NCBI GenBank assembly: GCA_021793315.1
Contig: JAJYSZ010000015.1
Coordinates: forward strand, 1-47,814
Reading direction: 5' to 3'
Origin: Bacillota bacterium
Lineage (GTDB): Bacteria > Bacillota > Sulfobacillia > JAJZYS01 > JAJYTV01
Length of the DNA: 47,814 nt
The translations under genes were made by a program, and so were the position numbers. How positions within the stretch are numbered: position 1 is the stretch's first letter; the number at the start of each line of letters is the position of its first letter. The notes below the pieces were generated by a model, which did not search any database, had not been told where the DNA came from, and was given only the letters and a program-made list of their open reading frames with translations. Shown piece by piece: positions 33,139 through 41,555 of this stretch.

Positions 33139-34455
33139 TCAGAGGCCCTCCCCGTGTTCTGCCTTGCCCACGAAACGGACGTCCAGGAAATGCGTCGAGC
33201 AGGAGACGCAGGGATCGTAAGCGCGCACCAGCATCTCGAGAAGCAGCGTGATCTCGGCCTGCGGCCGGTCCAGGATCTTCGGCACCAGTTCCTCCATGTC
33301 GCGCTGGAGGTTGCCGTGGTTCTGGTTCGTGGGGATGACGAGGTTCGCCCCTTCGCAGCGTCCCTTGGCGTCGAAGGCGTAGCGATGGAAGAGGGTGCCC
33401 CGCGGCGCCTCGACCGAGCCCACCCCCTCGCCGGCGTGCGGCGCGAGGTCTCGGTGCTCGGCTTTGAGCCCGGCCGCAAGGATCTTGTCGATGAGGACGC
33501 CGGCCTCGTCGAGCAGGTGACCGAGCTCCGCCAGTTGCGCGACGGTGTTGTAGTATGGATTGTCCTTGTGCTCCGAAAGCTGGACGGCAGCCGCCACTTT
33601 GCGCCCGAGCGGAGAGAGGTGGGCGCCGCTGAGGTTGTAGCGCGCCCTGGCGCCGACCGCGTAGGCGTCGCGGTGCCAGCGGGCCCACTTGGCGGTCGAG
33701 TCCCGGGTGACATACTCGTTGCAGGCCTGCTCGAAGCAGCTGACGGGCAGGCCCTCGCCGTCGCTGCTGCCGATCTCTCCCTCGTACAGCGCATACTCCG
33801 GCCCGTTCACGAGCGCCACGTACTCCGTCGGGCGGTCGAAGTCGGGCAGGGCGGAGATCAGGCCGCCCACGGCCTCCACGAGCCGCCAGACCCCTTCCCT
33901 GGCGGACCCGAGGTCGTGCTGCAGCTGCACGAGCTCGCCGGGCGACGGCAGGTGGGTCATGCGCCCGGGCTGGAGGGTGATCGGGTGCGTCGTCCGCCCC
34001 GTCACGAGATCGGACCAGCGGTTCGCGAGCCTGTGCAGCCCCACCACGAGTTCCACGAGCTCGGGGTGGCTTCTCGTCAGCGGCACCACCGACGGCTGGC
34101 CGAGGAGGTCGGGGGCGACGAGATAGCCGACGTGCAGCACGTGGCTCTGCATCAGTTCCGAAAAGTGCGCGAGGCGCCGCAGGCGGTTCGTCTGCTTGCT
34201 TACCTCGAACCCCAGGGCCGTCTCCACGCCCTTGACGCAGGCCAGGGAGTGGCTGATCGAGCAGATGCCGCAGATGCGGCTGACGATGGTCTGCATATCC
34301 CGCCAGGACTTGCCGAGCACCATCGCCTCGAAGAAGCGCGGCGCCTCGGGCACCTGCCAGGCGATCTTCTCGATCCGGCCCTCGTCCACGTCGAGCACGA
34401 TGCTGCCGTGGCCCTCGATGCGCGTGACGTGGTGGACTTCGATGTGCTGTGCCAT
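33139..34455 (-). CDS. [NiFe]-hydrogenase large (alpha) subunit, group 3b-like
   Basis: 438 residues from ATG 34455, with AAGGAGG eight bases upstream. Two nickel-binding cysteine pairs are present: C62 and C65 in RICGIC (starting at residue 60) and C416 and C419 in DPCVSCSTH. A C-terminal extension of 16 residues after His422 is the expected target of the maturation protease encoded at 26913. HVTRIEGHGSIVLDV at the N-terminus is typical of cytosolic group 3 enzymes. It holds the Ni-Fe(CN)2CO site. It lies 13 bases after the small subunit. Confidence 0.95.
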   Translation of the reverse strand: MAQHIEVHHVTRIEGHGSIVLDVDEGRIEKIAWQVPEAPRFFEAMVLGKSWRDMQTIVSRICGICSISHSLACVKGVETALGFEVSKQTNRLRRLAHFSELMQSHVLHVGYLVAPDLLGQPSVVPLTRSHPELVELVVGLHRLANRWSDLVTGRTTHPITLQPGRMTHLPSPGELVQLQHDLGSAREGVWRLVEAVGGLISALPDFDRPTEYVALVNGPEYALYEGEIGSSDGEGLPVSCFEQACNEYVTRDSTAKWARWHRDAYAVGARARYNLSGAHLSPLGRKVAAAVQLSEHKDNPYYNTVAQLAELGHLLDEAGVLIDKILAAGLKAEHRDLAPHAGEGVGSVEAPRGTLFHRYAFDAKGRCEGANLVIPTNQNHGNLQRDMEELVPKILDRPQAEITLLLEMLVRAYDPCVSCSTHFLDVRFVGKAEHGEGL

Positions 34456-34468
34456 GCTGGGGACCTCC

Positions 34469-35200
34469 TTAGCGGCTGCCGAAGAGCGCGAGCCGCTCCT
34501 CGAGCTCCTGCACGGTCTTGCCGTAGCGCTCGAGCACGGCACGCGCGGCGTGGATGTTCGGCTCGTCCACCGAGCCGCGGCAGCCGTAGCACCACATGCC
34601 GTAGGACGGGCAGCGCGCACCGCAGCCGCCTCGCGTGACGGGGCCGAGGCAGATCTCGCCGCGCTCGTAGCGGCAGACATTGCCCGCCCGCTTGCACTCG
34701 ACGCAGACGGGGAAGTTCGGCGTCTTGGGCTCGCCGCCGAGCACGAGGCTGCGCAGCACGCTCGAAAGCTCCTGGCTGTCGATCGGACAGCCCTCGATGC
34801 GGGCGTCGACGGAGACCACCTCGTCGACGGACTGCACGGGGCCTGAGCCGAGGAATGCCTCGCGCGCCGAGGCACCGTAGACGATCCGCTTCGCCGCCCC
34901 AAGATCGAGGCGCTGGCGGAGCTTGTTGACGCCGCCGTGGCTCGCGCAGGCGCCCAGGGCCACCAGCACCTTCGCCCTGGCACGGATCTGCTCGAGACGC
35001 CTGACGTCCTGGGGGCGCGTGATCGCTCCCTCGACCAGGGCGATGTCGAACTCCGGACTCTTCTCCGAGCTGCCCTCGCGCCACTCGACCACGTCCACCA
35101 CCTCGAGGAGGCTCAAAAGCTCTTCCTCGAGATTGACGATCTGCAGCTGACAGCCCTCGCAGCCCGCGAAATCGAAGATCGCTACCCTTGGCTTCTTCAT
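34469..35200 (-). CDS. [NiFe]-hydrogenase small (delta) subunit
   Basis: 243 residues from ATG 35200. The proximal cluster pair FAGCEGCQLQ is near residue 11, with ALGACASHGG and RIEGCPIDSQE completing the ligand set. The C-terminal half adds further cysteines (NFPVCVECKRAGNVC, RGGCGARCPSYGMWCYGC) for two more [4Fe-4S] clusters. There is no twin-arginine signal, so the enzyme is cytoplasmic. Its start overlaps the fused subunit stop as ATGA. The open frame runs further upstream, but that part is antisense-like noise. Confidence 0.95.
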   Translation of the reverse strand: MKKPRVAIFDFAGCEGCQLQIVNLEEELLSLLEVVDVVEWREGSSEKSPEFDIALVEGAITRPQDVRRLEQIRARAKVLVALGACASHGGVNKLRQRLDLGAAKRIVYGASAREAFLGSGPVQSVDEVVSVDARIEGCPIDSQELSSVLRSLVLGGEPKTPNFPVCVECKRAGNVCRYERGEICLGPVTRGGCGARCPSYGMWCYGCRGSVDEPNIHAARAVLERYGKTVQELEERLALFGSR

Positions 35201-37254
35201 TGCAGGGCCTCCGGCAGGTTCTTGACCTGCGCATAGGTGAAGACCGGTCCCTCCTGGCAGACGTAGACGCCGTTGATCTGGCAGTGGCCGCACTTGCCGA
35301 TGCCGCACTTCATCTTCCGCTCGAGCGAGACGTAGATGTCGCCCGCCTCCATGCCGGCCGCGATCAGGTCGGCCAGCACGTAGCGGTACATCACGGGCGG
35401 GCCGCAGACCAGGGCGGCGGTCGTAGGGGGATCGATGCCGCAACTCGGCAGGAGGGTCGTCACCGGCCCGACCTGTCCGTGCCAGAGCCCCTCGAGGTGG
35501 TCCACGGTCTCGAGCACCGTCACCCCCGGCTCCTTCTGCCACGCCTCGATCTCCTCGCCGAACAGGCGGTCCTGCGGGGCCCGCATTCCGTAGGCGATCG
35601 TAAGGCGGCCATAGTCGCCCCGATGCCAGAGCACCTCCTGGATCGCCGAGCGCACCGGCACGATGCCGATGCCGCCCGCCACGACCAGGATGTCCTTGCC
35701 GCGCAGGTCCGCCAGCGGGAACGCTGTACCGTACGGGCCGCGCACCCCGACCGTGTCTCCCGGGTGAAGCCGCTCGAGCGCTTCCGTCACGTTGCCGACG
35801 CGGCGCACGACGATCTCGAAGCTGGGCCCGTCGTCTGGGCCGGAGCTGACCGAGATGGGAGCCTCGCCGATGCCCATCAGCGAGATCTGCACGAACTGCC
35901 CGCTCTTGTGCCCGAGCTTGCGCTCCGCGTCGAGACACAGGCGGTAGAGGGTCTCGTGGTTCGTCAGGGCGCGCTTGGCCAGGATCTTCGCCTGCCCGGG
36001 AACGTAGGGATCCTTCGCGACGAGCTGCTCGACCTCCAGCGCATCCGTCGCCGCCTTGGCCAGCGCGAGGCGGGGCTCCTCGGCCTCGCAGCGCGGCCTC
36101 AGCGTCAAGACCGGCTCCCGCGCCGCCGACGCTGCCTCCTCGGCGCTCTCGCGCCCAAGCAGGGACGCGAGCGCCTGGCCGAGGCTCCTCGCCCCCGCGC
36201 CTTCGCGTGGCTCCTCCAGGGCCTCCGGGTGGCGCTCGAGCAAGGTGTTGTAGACGTCCACCGGACTCGCCACGCCGGCGATGCAGCTGTCGATGCAGCG
36301 GCCGCAGCCGACGCAGGCGACGAAGCCGAACCGCTCCGGCGTGTAGAGCCCCTTGCGGTAGAAGCGGTGGCGGTAGCGGTCGCGGCGCAGGCGGAACTGA
36401 TGGCCGCCGGCCACCTTGGCGAAGTCCTCGAGCATGCAGGAGTCGCAGAGCCTGAGGCGCCGGCCGGATTTGAGGTCCCAGCCGACGACATCCTGGACGT
36501 CGAAGCAGTAGCAGGTCGGGCAAACCAGGTTGCAGGCGCCGCAGGAGAGGCAATACTCCGAGCGCTCCTGCCAGAGTTCGTCGTTGTAGCTGAGCGCGAG
36601 CAGGCGCGGCAGGGCCTGAGGCGGGCATGCGAGCGCGTGCTGGCGCAGGCCCTGGCGGTTGCGGCGCCAGACCGCCTCGCGCCGCCTGAGGTCCGAGGGC
36701 AGGGCGTCCTCGACGTCGTCGCCGAAGAGGGCCAGGAGGCCGTCCCCCTTGGCTGTCCGGCTCTCGACGAGGTACTGGCGCCCTATGCGGGTGAGGAGGA
36801 CGTCGTAACCGTCCTCTACCACCGCCGTGCCCATCGCACCGGCAAACACGTTGCCGGACGGCGTCTCCACGTCGCACGCCACCACCGTCGCGAGCGCCCG
36901 CCGCCGGTTGTAGTGCGGGTCGGGGACGCCTGCGGCGAAGACCGCGTCCATCTGACAGATCGCCGCAACGTCGTAGGGGTGGACGCCAAGCAGGACGAAG
37001 GGCCGGTCGTCGGGCTCCACCGGGGCGTAGCGGTCCGGGCGATCGAACGACACGAGTTCCTCCCTCTCGGGCAGGAAGTGGCGGAGCGGAGGCTGGAGCG
37101 TGACATCATGGTCCAGGCGCAGATCCTCGGCCTGGTGCAGATCGTCGAAGACGAAGCGTTCGTCGCGCTCCTGCACCGCCACGACACGCTGCTGGGCAAG
37201 GAGCGTGCGGGTCCAGGAGGCGATCTGGGTCTCCTCGACCTTGATCACGCGCAT
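35197..37254 (-). CDS. Fused hydrogenase beta-gamma subunit: Fe-S protein plus flavin/NAD(P) reductase
   Basis: 685 residues from ATG 37254, seven bases after GAGAGGG. Residues 1 to about 345 match the HydB/sulfhydrogenase beta subunit, with [4Fe-4S] ligands C235, C238, C241, C245 and C314, C317, C320, C324; C248, C250, C270 and C273 may bind another cluster. A linker rich in Ala and Glu spans about 350-405. Residues 410-685 are the HydG-type gamma subunit: a flavin domain with SGQFVQISLMGIGEAPISVS, the NAD(P) motif VVAGGIGIVPVRSAIQ, and a C-terminal [2Fe-2S] site C650, C655, C658, C666. In most group 3b enzymes these are two proteins. The fusion passes electrons between NAD(P)H and the catalytic dimer. 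It is the first gene of the structural set. Confidence 0.93.
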   Translation of the reverse strand: MRVIKVEETQIASWTRTLLAQQRVVAVQERDERFVFDDLHQAEDLRLDHDVTLQPPLRHFLPEREELVSFDRPDRYAPVEPDDRPFVLLGVHPYDVAAICQMDAVFAAGVPDPHYNRRRALATVVACDVETPSGNVFAGAMGTAVVEDGYDVLLTRIGRQYLVESRTAKGDGLLALFGDDVEDALPSDLRRREAVWRRNRQGLRQHALACPPQALPRLLALSYNDELWQERSEYCLSCGACNLVCPTCYCFDVQDVVGWDLKSGRRLRLCDSCMLEDFAKVAGGHQFRLRRDRYRHRFYRKGLYTPERFGFVACVGCGRCIDSCIAGVASPVDVYNTLLERHPEALEEPREGAGARSLGQALASLLGRESAEEAASAAREPVLTLRPRCEAEEPRLALAKAATDALEVEQLVAKDPYVPGQAKILAKRALTNHETLYRLCLDAERKLGHKSGQFVQISLMGIGEAPISVSSGPDDGPSFEIVVRRVGNVTEALERLHPGDTVGVRGPYGTAFPLADLRGKDILVVAGGIGIVPVRSAIQEVLWHRGDYGRLTIAYGMRAPQDRLFGEEIEAWQKEPGVTVLETVDHLEGLWHGQVGPVTTLLPSCGIDPPTTAALVCGPPVMYRYVLADLIAAGMEAGDIYVSLERKMKCGIGKCGHCQINGVYVCQEGPVFTYAQVKNLPEALQ

Positions 37255-37415
37255 GCGGCATCCCTCTCGCTGTAAGAATGTGAACTCCTGAACAAGGGTG
37301 GGCGCAGGAACACGCTCGTGCCCTGGCGATTCCTCCCCCTCGTCAGATAACGCCAGGCAGGCCCTCGGCGCAACCCTTTTGGCCGTAGTCGCGACACCCG
37401 GCGGCGGGCCCCTCC

Positions 37416-37489
37416 ATAGGCCCATGTTGGAGGTAGACGATTCCGTAGCTTCTATAGGTGCTTCCTATGGCCAAGGCGGCGTCAATAGG
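37416..37489. promoter_or_regulatory. Cluster of ATAGG half-sites upstream of the hydrogenase operon
   Basis: The 334-bp gap 37255-37588 holds no gene. ATAGG occurs at 37416-37420, 37454-37458 and 37485-37489, with the inverted copy CCTAT at 37464-37468, so 37454-37468 is an inverted repeat ATAGG-TGCTT-CCTAT. A minus-strand TATAGA (37456-37451) could be a -10 box but lacks a good -35. This looks like an activator or repressor site for the hydrogenase operon. It does not match the NikR consensus. Confidence 0.35.
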
Positions 37490-37588
37490 CGTCCCGAGGC
37501 ATCCGGCGTGGCTGCGGCGGCCGTCCGCACACAGTCCGCCAGCGTCCACGGCCGGCTCGCCCGGGCTTGGCCCTCCCGAGCGGTCCAA

Positions 37589-38602
37589 TCACGGGTTTCT
37601 TTGTTCCGCATTGTTGCGTAGGGTCGCAGCCGCCCTTGGCCGCGAGCGGCCTTTGGGGCCGCGTTCGCGCCACAAGAGGAGCGCCGAAAGCCAGCTGACC
37701 AGCAGCAGGAGAACGACGGCCACGCCCAGCCGGGTGGGATCCAGGCTCGGAGGCCCCGCCGCGATGCGGGCAGTTCTGTGCAACCAGCCGCCGGCGAGCC
37801 CGAGCAGTTCGATCGTGCCAACGCCGAACGCCACCATGACCGAAACGCCTGTCACCCAGACGTTCCAGAGCCGCCGCCGGCCCGGCTGCAGCAGGGACCA
37901 GTCGTAGGCGTACTGCATGGCGATGCCGTCGAGCGTGTCGCAGATGCTCATCCCCGCGGCGAACAGGCAGGGCAGCGCCACCACCCCGTACCAGGGCAGC
38001 GGCGCCATGGCTGCGCCCGCCGTCGTCGCCAGCAGCGCCACCTCGGTCGCCGTGTCGAAGCCGAGCCCGAACAGAAGCCCGACCGGATACATGCCGGATG
38101 GCCGCCTGATTCTCTGCACGACCCGACCGAAGATCCTGAAGAGCGGCCCGCCGACGCTGGAGGGCGGGCTGGTGCCGCCCGACGCTCGCAGCGTCTCTCT
38201 CAGTCCCTGCAGGTTGAGGGCGGCGATGGCGTAGAGGAAGAGCGCCGACACAAGGGTGCCCAGGACGCCGCCGACGCTGTGGAGCCAGGAGGACCCGCCA
38301 ACGATGCCGCCGTAGATCCGGCCTGCCGCGAAAGCCAGCGCCAGGGCGAGCACGAAGACGACGGTCGAATGGCCAAGCGAGAACCAGAAACCGGTGCTCA
38401 GGGGCACCCGTCCGTCCTGGCGCAGCTTGCGGGTCGTGTTGTCGATGGCGGCGATGTGGTCGGCGTCGAAGGCGTGGCGCATGCCGAGCGTGTAGGCTGT
38501 CAGGGCCACGCCCAGGGACAGCGCCTGGCTATGGCTCTGGGCCTCCGCCATGCCAATGAGCCCCCAACCGAGGAGATGCAAAAGACCGATCGCGGCGCCC
38601 AT
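37589..38602 (-). CDS. HoxN/NixA-family nickel (cobalt) permease
   Basis: 337 residues from ATG 38602; an in-frame ATG at 38665 is possible. The family signature RHAFDADHIAAIDN (H-x4-DH) is in the second helix region, with FWFSLGHSTVVFVLALALAF and LFGLGFDTATEVALL as the other conserved parts. About eight membrane helices are present. It brings in Ni2+ for the hydrogenase encoded 334 bases downstream on the same strand, so it may share a transcript or regulator with it. The C-terminal tail is basic (GPKGRSRPRAAATLRNN). Confidence 0.93.
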   Translation of the reverse strand: MGAAIGLLHLLGWGLIGMAEAQSHSQALSLGVALTAYTLGMRHAFDADHIAAIDNTTRKLRQDGRVPLSTGFWFSLGHSTVVFVLALALAFAAGRIYGGIVGGSSWLHSVGGVLGTLVSALFLYAIAALNLQGLRETLRASGGTSPPSSVGGPLFRIFGRVVQRIRRPSGMYPVGLLFGLGFDTATEVALLATTAGAAMAPLPWYGVVALPCLFAAGMSICDTLDGIAMQYAYDWSLLQPGRRRLWNVWVTGVSVMVAFGVGTIELLGLAGGWLHRTARIAAGPPSLDPTRLGVAVVLLLLVSWLSALLLWRERGPKGRSRPRAAATLRNNAEQRNP

Positions 38603-38927
38603 GGCGCAGAGGCTCCTGCCAGGACCTGGCCGGTCGCCGGGTAGATATGATCTCGCGGCCCGCAAGGCAAAGCCTCCGATCGAGGCACAGCCGACTCGGC
38701 ATCAGCATGCCTGCGGCGCCACCCCCCGTGAAGGGCCGGAAGGCAGCCCGCCCGCGGCAGCGGCCGGGCAGGGGCGGGCCGGACGGTCTTGGGCCGCCAA
38801 GGCAGAGCGGCAAAGGTCCTTTGGGAACCGCGACTTCGCATCATGCCTGCGCGGTGCATGGCCGCGAAGACATAAGGCCGTATCGCACAGCCTCGCTCCT
38901 TGCAAGCTAGACCGGGGAGGAATCGAA
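38603..38927. other. Intergenic region between the nickel permease and ku
   Basis: 325 bases, very G+C-rich, between divergent genes. It holds the palindrome AAAGG-T-CCTTT (38812-38822) and an eight-bp GCCCGCCC/GGGCGGGC stem near 38745-38780. I see no clear promoter boxes and no convincing cobalamin, NiCo or other riboswitch consensus. It must carry the promoters for both the permease and ku. Confidence 0.4.
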
Positions 38928-39707
38928 GTGCGCAGCATCTGGCAAGGCACCCTGGCCTTCGGCCTCGTCTCGATCCCCGTCAAGCTCTACAGCGCCAGCG
39001 AGGACAAGGATCCCCGCATGCACTACCTGCACCGTTCGTGTCTTCAGCCGGTGCGCTACAAGAAGGTCTGCAGCGCCTGCGGCCAGGAGGTTACGGATAG
39101 CGAGCTGGCCCTGGGCCACGAGTATGCCCCCGGCCAGTACGTCCTCGTCGAGAAGGAGGAGATGGCGGAGGTCTCCGGGCAGGACCCGCAGGACCGCCGC
39201 ATCGAGATCCTGCAGTTCCCGCACGCGGAGGAGCTCGATGCCGTCTACTTCATGAAGCCCTACTACCTCGAACCGCAGGCCGGCGGGCAAAGGGCCTACC
39301 AGCTCTTGCGCAAGGCCCTCGAGGGCGCCTCGCGCGTGGCTCTTTGCCGGCTCGTGCTGCGCCGGCGTGCCCGGCTCGCCACTCTGCGTCCGTACCTTGA
39401 CCAGGCCATGGCGCTCGAGACGATGCACGCGCCGGACGAGGTGCGCGCCGTCACGAATCTGGACCTCGGCGACGACGTCTCACCGAGCGAGCCGGAATTG
39501 CGGCTCGCGCAGGCGCTGATCGACACGCTGGCGGGTCCCTTCGTGCCGCAGGACCACCCCGACGCCTACCGCGAGCGGCTCTCGGCTCTGCTCGAGCGCA
39601 AGGCGGCGCAGGCGCCGGCCGCCGCGGAGCGTCCCGTCGGCGAAGACATGGGCGACCTCCTGGAGCGCCTGCGGGCCTCGCTCGAGCTCGAGGGCGCCCA
39701 CGCCTGA
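38928..39707 (+). CDS. ku: DNA end-binding protein Ku
   Basis: 259 residues from GTG 38928, seven bases after GGGGAGG. The start RSIWQGTLAFGLVSIPVKLY is the classic Ku core N-terminus; YKKVCSACGQEV, GQYVLVEKEEM and AYQLLRKALEGASRVALCR follow. Homodimeric bacterial Ku rings bind double-strand ends and recruit the ligase and polymerase. The tail past residue 230 is short and acidic, without the lysine-rich extension of mycobacterial Ku. It is convergent with the ligase gene, nine bases away. Confidence 0.97.
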   Translation: MRSIWQGTLAFGLVSIPVKLYSASEDKDPRMHYLHRSCLQPVRYKKVCSACGQEVTDSELALGHEYAPGQYVLVEKEEMAEVSGQDPQDRRIEILQFPHAEELDAVYFMKPYYLEPQAGGQRAYQLLRKALEGASRVALCRLVLRRRARLATLRPYLDQAMALETMHAPDEVRAVTNLDLGDDVSPSEPELRLAQALIDTLAGPFVPQDHPDAYRERLSALLERKAAQAPAAAERPVGEDMGDLLERLRASLELEGAHA

Positions 39708-39716
39708 AAGCCCCGT

Positions 39717-40520
39717 TCAGTGTCCCTCGGCATGCGCGATGCCAAGCCAGCGCGGGTGGCGCAGGCTCCCGTCCTCCGTCCAGTCCAGGTAGGCCACGTC
39801 GACGAGCGTACGCCCGCGCGCCATGGCCCGCCTGAGTTCGAGCTGGGTCCCTTTGGCGATGTTCCCGACGGAACCGACGGGGACGATCTGGCCATCCTGT
39901 TCCGCACCCAGGCGCACGCTCCGAATCTCGCCCTTTCTCTCCTCGAGGTCAAGGACGACACAGCGCAGCTGCCGCCAGCACTTGATCTTGCGCCACAGCT
40001 CGCTCTTGCCGCTCTCGTAAGGCGCATCGCGCCGCTTGGCCACGACGCCTTCGAGGCCGCTCTCGCGCGCCACCTCGTAGAGCGCCCGGCCCGCCCCCGC
40101 CACCGGCTCCACGCGATGCACCAGGGGACTTGCCGGCAGCGCAAGGAGCTTCTCCTGACGCAGGGCGAGCGGCTGGGACCTGAGGTCCTGGCCCCCTGCC
40201 GCCAGGCAGTCGAAGACCATGTAGTGGACAGGGCCCTCGCTGCGGTAGAGGCGGTGCATCACGGCAGGGAAACTCGGCCGGCCGTCCTTCAGCACCACTA
40301 GTTCGCCGTCGAGCACCTCGCCGCAGCCCTTGAGGCCCGCGCAGAGCTCGGGGAAGCGGGCAGTCCAGTTGGTGCCTCTGCGCCCGTAGAGGCGCACCTC
40401 GCCGTCCTCGGCGTAGGCGAGGCAGCGCAGGCCGTCCCACTTGATCTCGAACTGCCAGTCCGGGTCGTCGAACGGATTCTGCCAGATCACCGGCTCCATC
40501 GGCTGCAGAGGTTCGTCCAT
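39717..40520 (-). CDS. ATP-dependent DNA ligase (stand-alone LigD-type ligase domain)
   Basis: 267 residues from ATG 40520, with GAGGAGG upstream. Motif I is EIKWDGLRCLAY, whose Lys is adenylated; also present are YGRRGTNWTARFPEL, GEVLDGELVVL, GLEGVVAKRRDAPYESG (motif IV) and the WRKIKCW motif (V). A short OB domain follows. It seals nicks in end joining. Full LigD proteins join this to polymerase and phosphoesterase domains; here the polymerase is encoded divergently and no phosphoesterase domain is seen. Confidence 0.93.
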   Translation of the reverse strand: MDEPLQPMEPVIWQNPFDDPDWQFEIKWDGLRCLAYAEDGEVRLYGRRGTNWTARFPELCAGLKGCGEVLDGELVVLKDGRPSFPAVMHRLYRSEGPVHYMVFDCLAAGGQDLRSQPLALRQEKLLALPASPLVHRVEPVAGAGRALYEVARESGLEGVVAKRRDAPYESGKSELWRKIKCWRQLRCVVLDLEERKGEIRSVRLGAEQDGQIVPVGSVGNIAKGTQLELRRAMARGRTLVDVAYLDWTEDGSLRHPRWLGIAHAEGH

Positions 40521-40587
40521 GCTGCTAGCCTCCTCGCCGCATGAAGAAGCATGCGTCGATCGCAGCGCACTGCCGCAGGCTAGAGCC

Positions 40588-41463
40588 ATGGAGAACTTGG
40601 GGTTTCCCCTGAAGCACCCGGAAAAGCTCTGCTATCCGCGCGACGCGATCACGCGCCAGGACGTGCTCGCCTACTACCTCTCGGTCGCGGGTCCCTTGCT
40701 CCGCTTCACCCGCGATCGCCCCCTGACGCAAATCCGCTACCCCGATGGCATCGAGCACAAGGGCTTCTTCCAGAAGAATCCCCCGAGCGGCGCTCCAGGC
40801 TGGCTCGCAACCTGGCCCATGGGGGACACGCGCTATATCATGCTGCAGGACGAGCGCACGATCGCCTACGCCGTCGGGCTCGGCGGGCTCGAGTTCCACA
40901 TCTCGCCCCTGCGCTCTCCCGACGCGGAGCACCCGGACCTCGCCTGGGTGGATCTCGACCCGATGCCTCCTTTTGGCTTCGACGAGGCGGTCGCCCTGGC
41001 GAGGCTGACGCTATCCGCGCTCGACGCCATCGGCCTCAAGGCCCTCTTGAAGACCTCGGGCAAGCGGGGGCTGCACCTATTCCTGCCGATCCGCCCCGGT
41101 CCGACGCCGCATGAACTCTTCCTCGCCCTCAAGGGTCTCGGCGTCGAACTGCGGCGCGTGCGTCCGGACCTTGTCTCGCTAGAACGGCTCAAGGCGCGCC
41201 GCCATGGGGTCTACTTCGATTTCGGCCAAAGCGCAGCGGGACACACCCTCGCCGCGCCCTACAGTCTGCGCGCCGTGCCCGGCGCGCCCGTGAGCTGCCC
41301 GATCATGGCCCAGGAGCTCGGCCACATCCGGCCAGGGGACTTCAGCCTGCGCACCATGCCCTTGCGCCTGAAGGCCGTCGGTGACATCTGGGCAGACCGC
41401 GTCGCCCCCCAGGACCCGCGGGAGCTCATGCGGCTCGCGGCGCTCGCAGACCATGGGCGCTGA
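40588..41463 (+). CDS. LigD-type polymerase (archaeo-eukaryotic primase family)
   Basis: 291 residues from ATG 40588. The fold starts HPEKLCYPRDAITRQDVLAY; GIEHKGFFQKN, the metal-binding D-x-D in AWVDLDPMPPFGFDEA, LKTSGKRGLHLFLPI and TLAAPYSLRAVPGAPVS are diagnostic. It fills gaps and adds ribonucleotides or deoxynucleotides at broken ends. It is divergent from the ligase across 67 bases that must hold both promoters. A bidirectional terminator follows. Confidence 0.94.
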   Translation: MENLGFPLKHPEKLCYPRDAITRQDVLAYYLSVAGPLLRFTRDRPLTQIRYPDGIEHKGFFQKNPPSGAPGWLATWPMGDTRYIMLQDERTIAYAVGLGGLEFHISPLRSPDAEHPDLAWVDLDPMPPFGFDEAVALARLTLSALDAIGLKALLKTSGKRGLHLFLPIRPGPTPHELFLALKGLGVELRRVRPDLVSLERLKARRHGVYFDFGQSAAGHTLAAPYSLRAVPGAPVSCPIMAQELGHIRPGDFSLRTMPLRLKAVGDIWADRVAPQDPRELMRLAALADHGR

Positions 41464-41485
41464 CCGTGGCCCGGGCCCGCACGAA

Positions 41486-41523
41486 GAGGCCCTGGACCAC
41501 CGCAAGGGCGTGTCCAGGGCCTC
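41486..41523. terminator. Bidirectional terminator between the polymerase and the permease
   Basis: A perfect 12-bp stem, GAGGCCCTGGAC with GTCCAGGGCCTC, encloses a 14-base loop. It sits between two convergent genes that end at 41463 and 41556. T-tracts are poor on both sides, but position and stability suit termination in both directions. Confidence 0.65.
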
Positions 41524-41555
41524 TCTCGCCACGGCGGGCTTCGGTCCGCCGGGTC

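Noticed and set aside
35200..36877. Long open frame upstream of the hydrogenase small subunit, suggesting a much larger protein
   Set aside because: The extension is rich in Arg, Pro and Gly, lies out of frame within the well-supported fused subunit gene, and shows no motifs. High G+C leaves such frames open.
35188..37275. A 695-codon open frame on the plus strand opposite the hydrogenase subunit
   Set aside because: It is antisense to a gene with complete Fe-S and flavin motifs, has no ribosome binding site and no recognisable domain. Similar shadows opposite hypF, hypD-E, the large subunit and the flippase were rejected for the same reason.
37450..37480. Sigma-54 promoter before the hydrogenase operon
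   Set aside because: The GG and GC pairs on the minus strand are nine rather than ten bases apart and the flanking consensus is poor.
38603..38927. A metal-sensing riboswitch upstream of the nickel permease
   Set aside because: The region is long and G+C-rich with stems, but I could not match the conserved cores of cobalamin or NiCo riboswitches. A covariance-model scan would decide.
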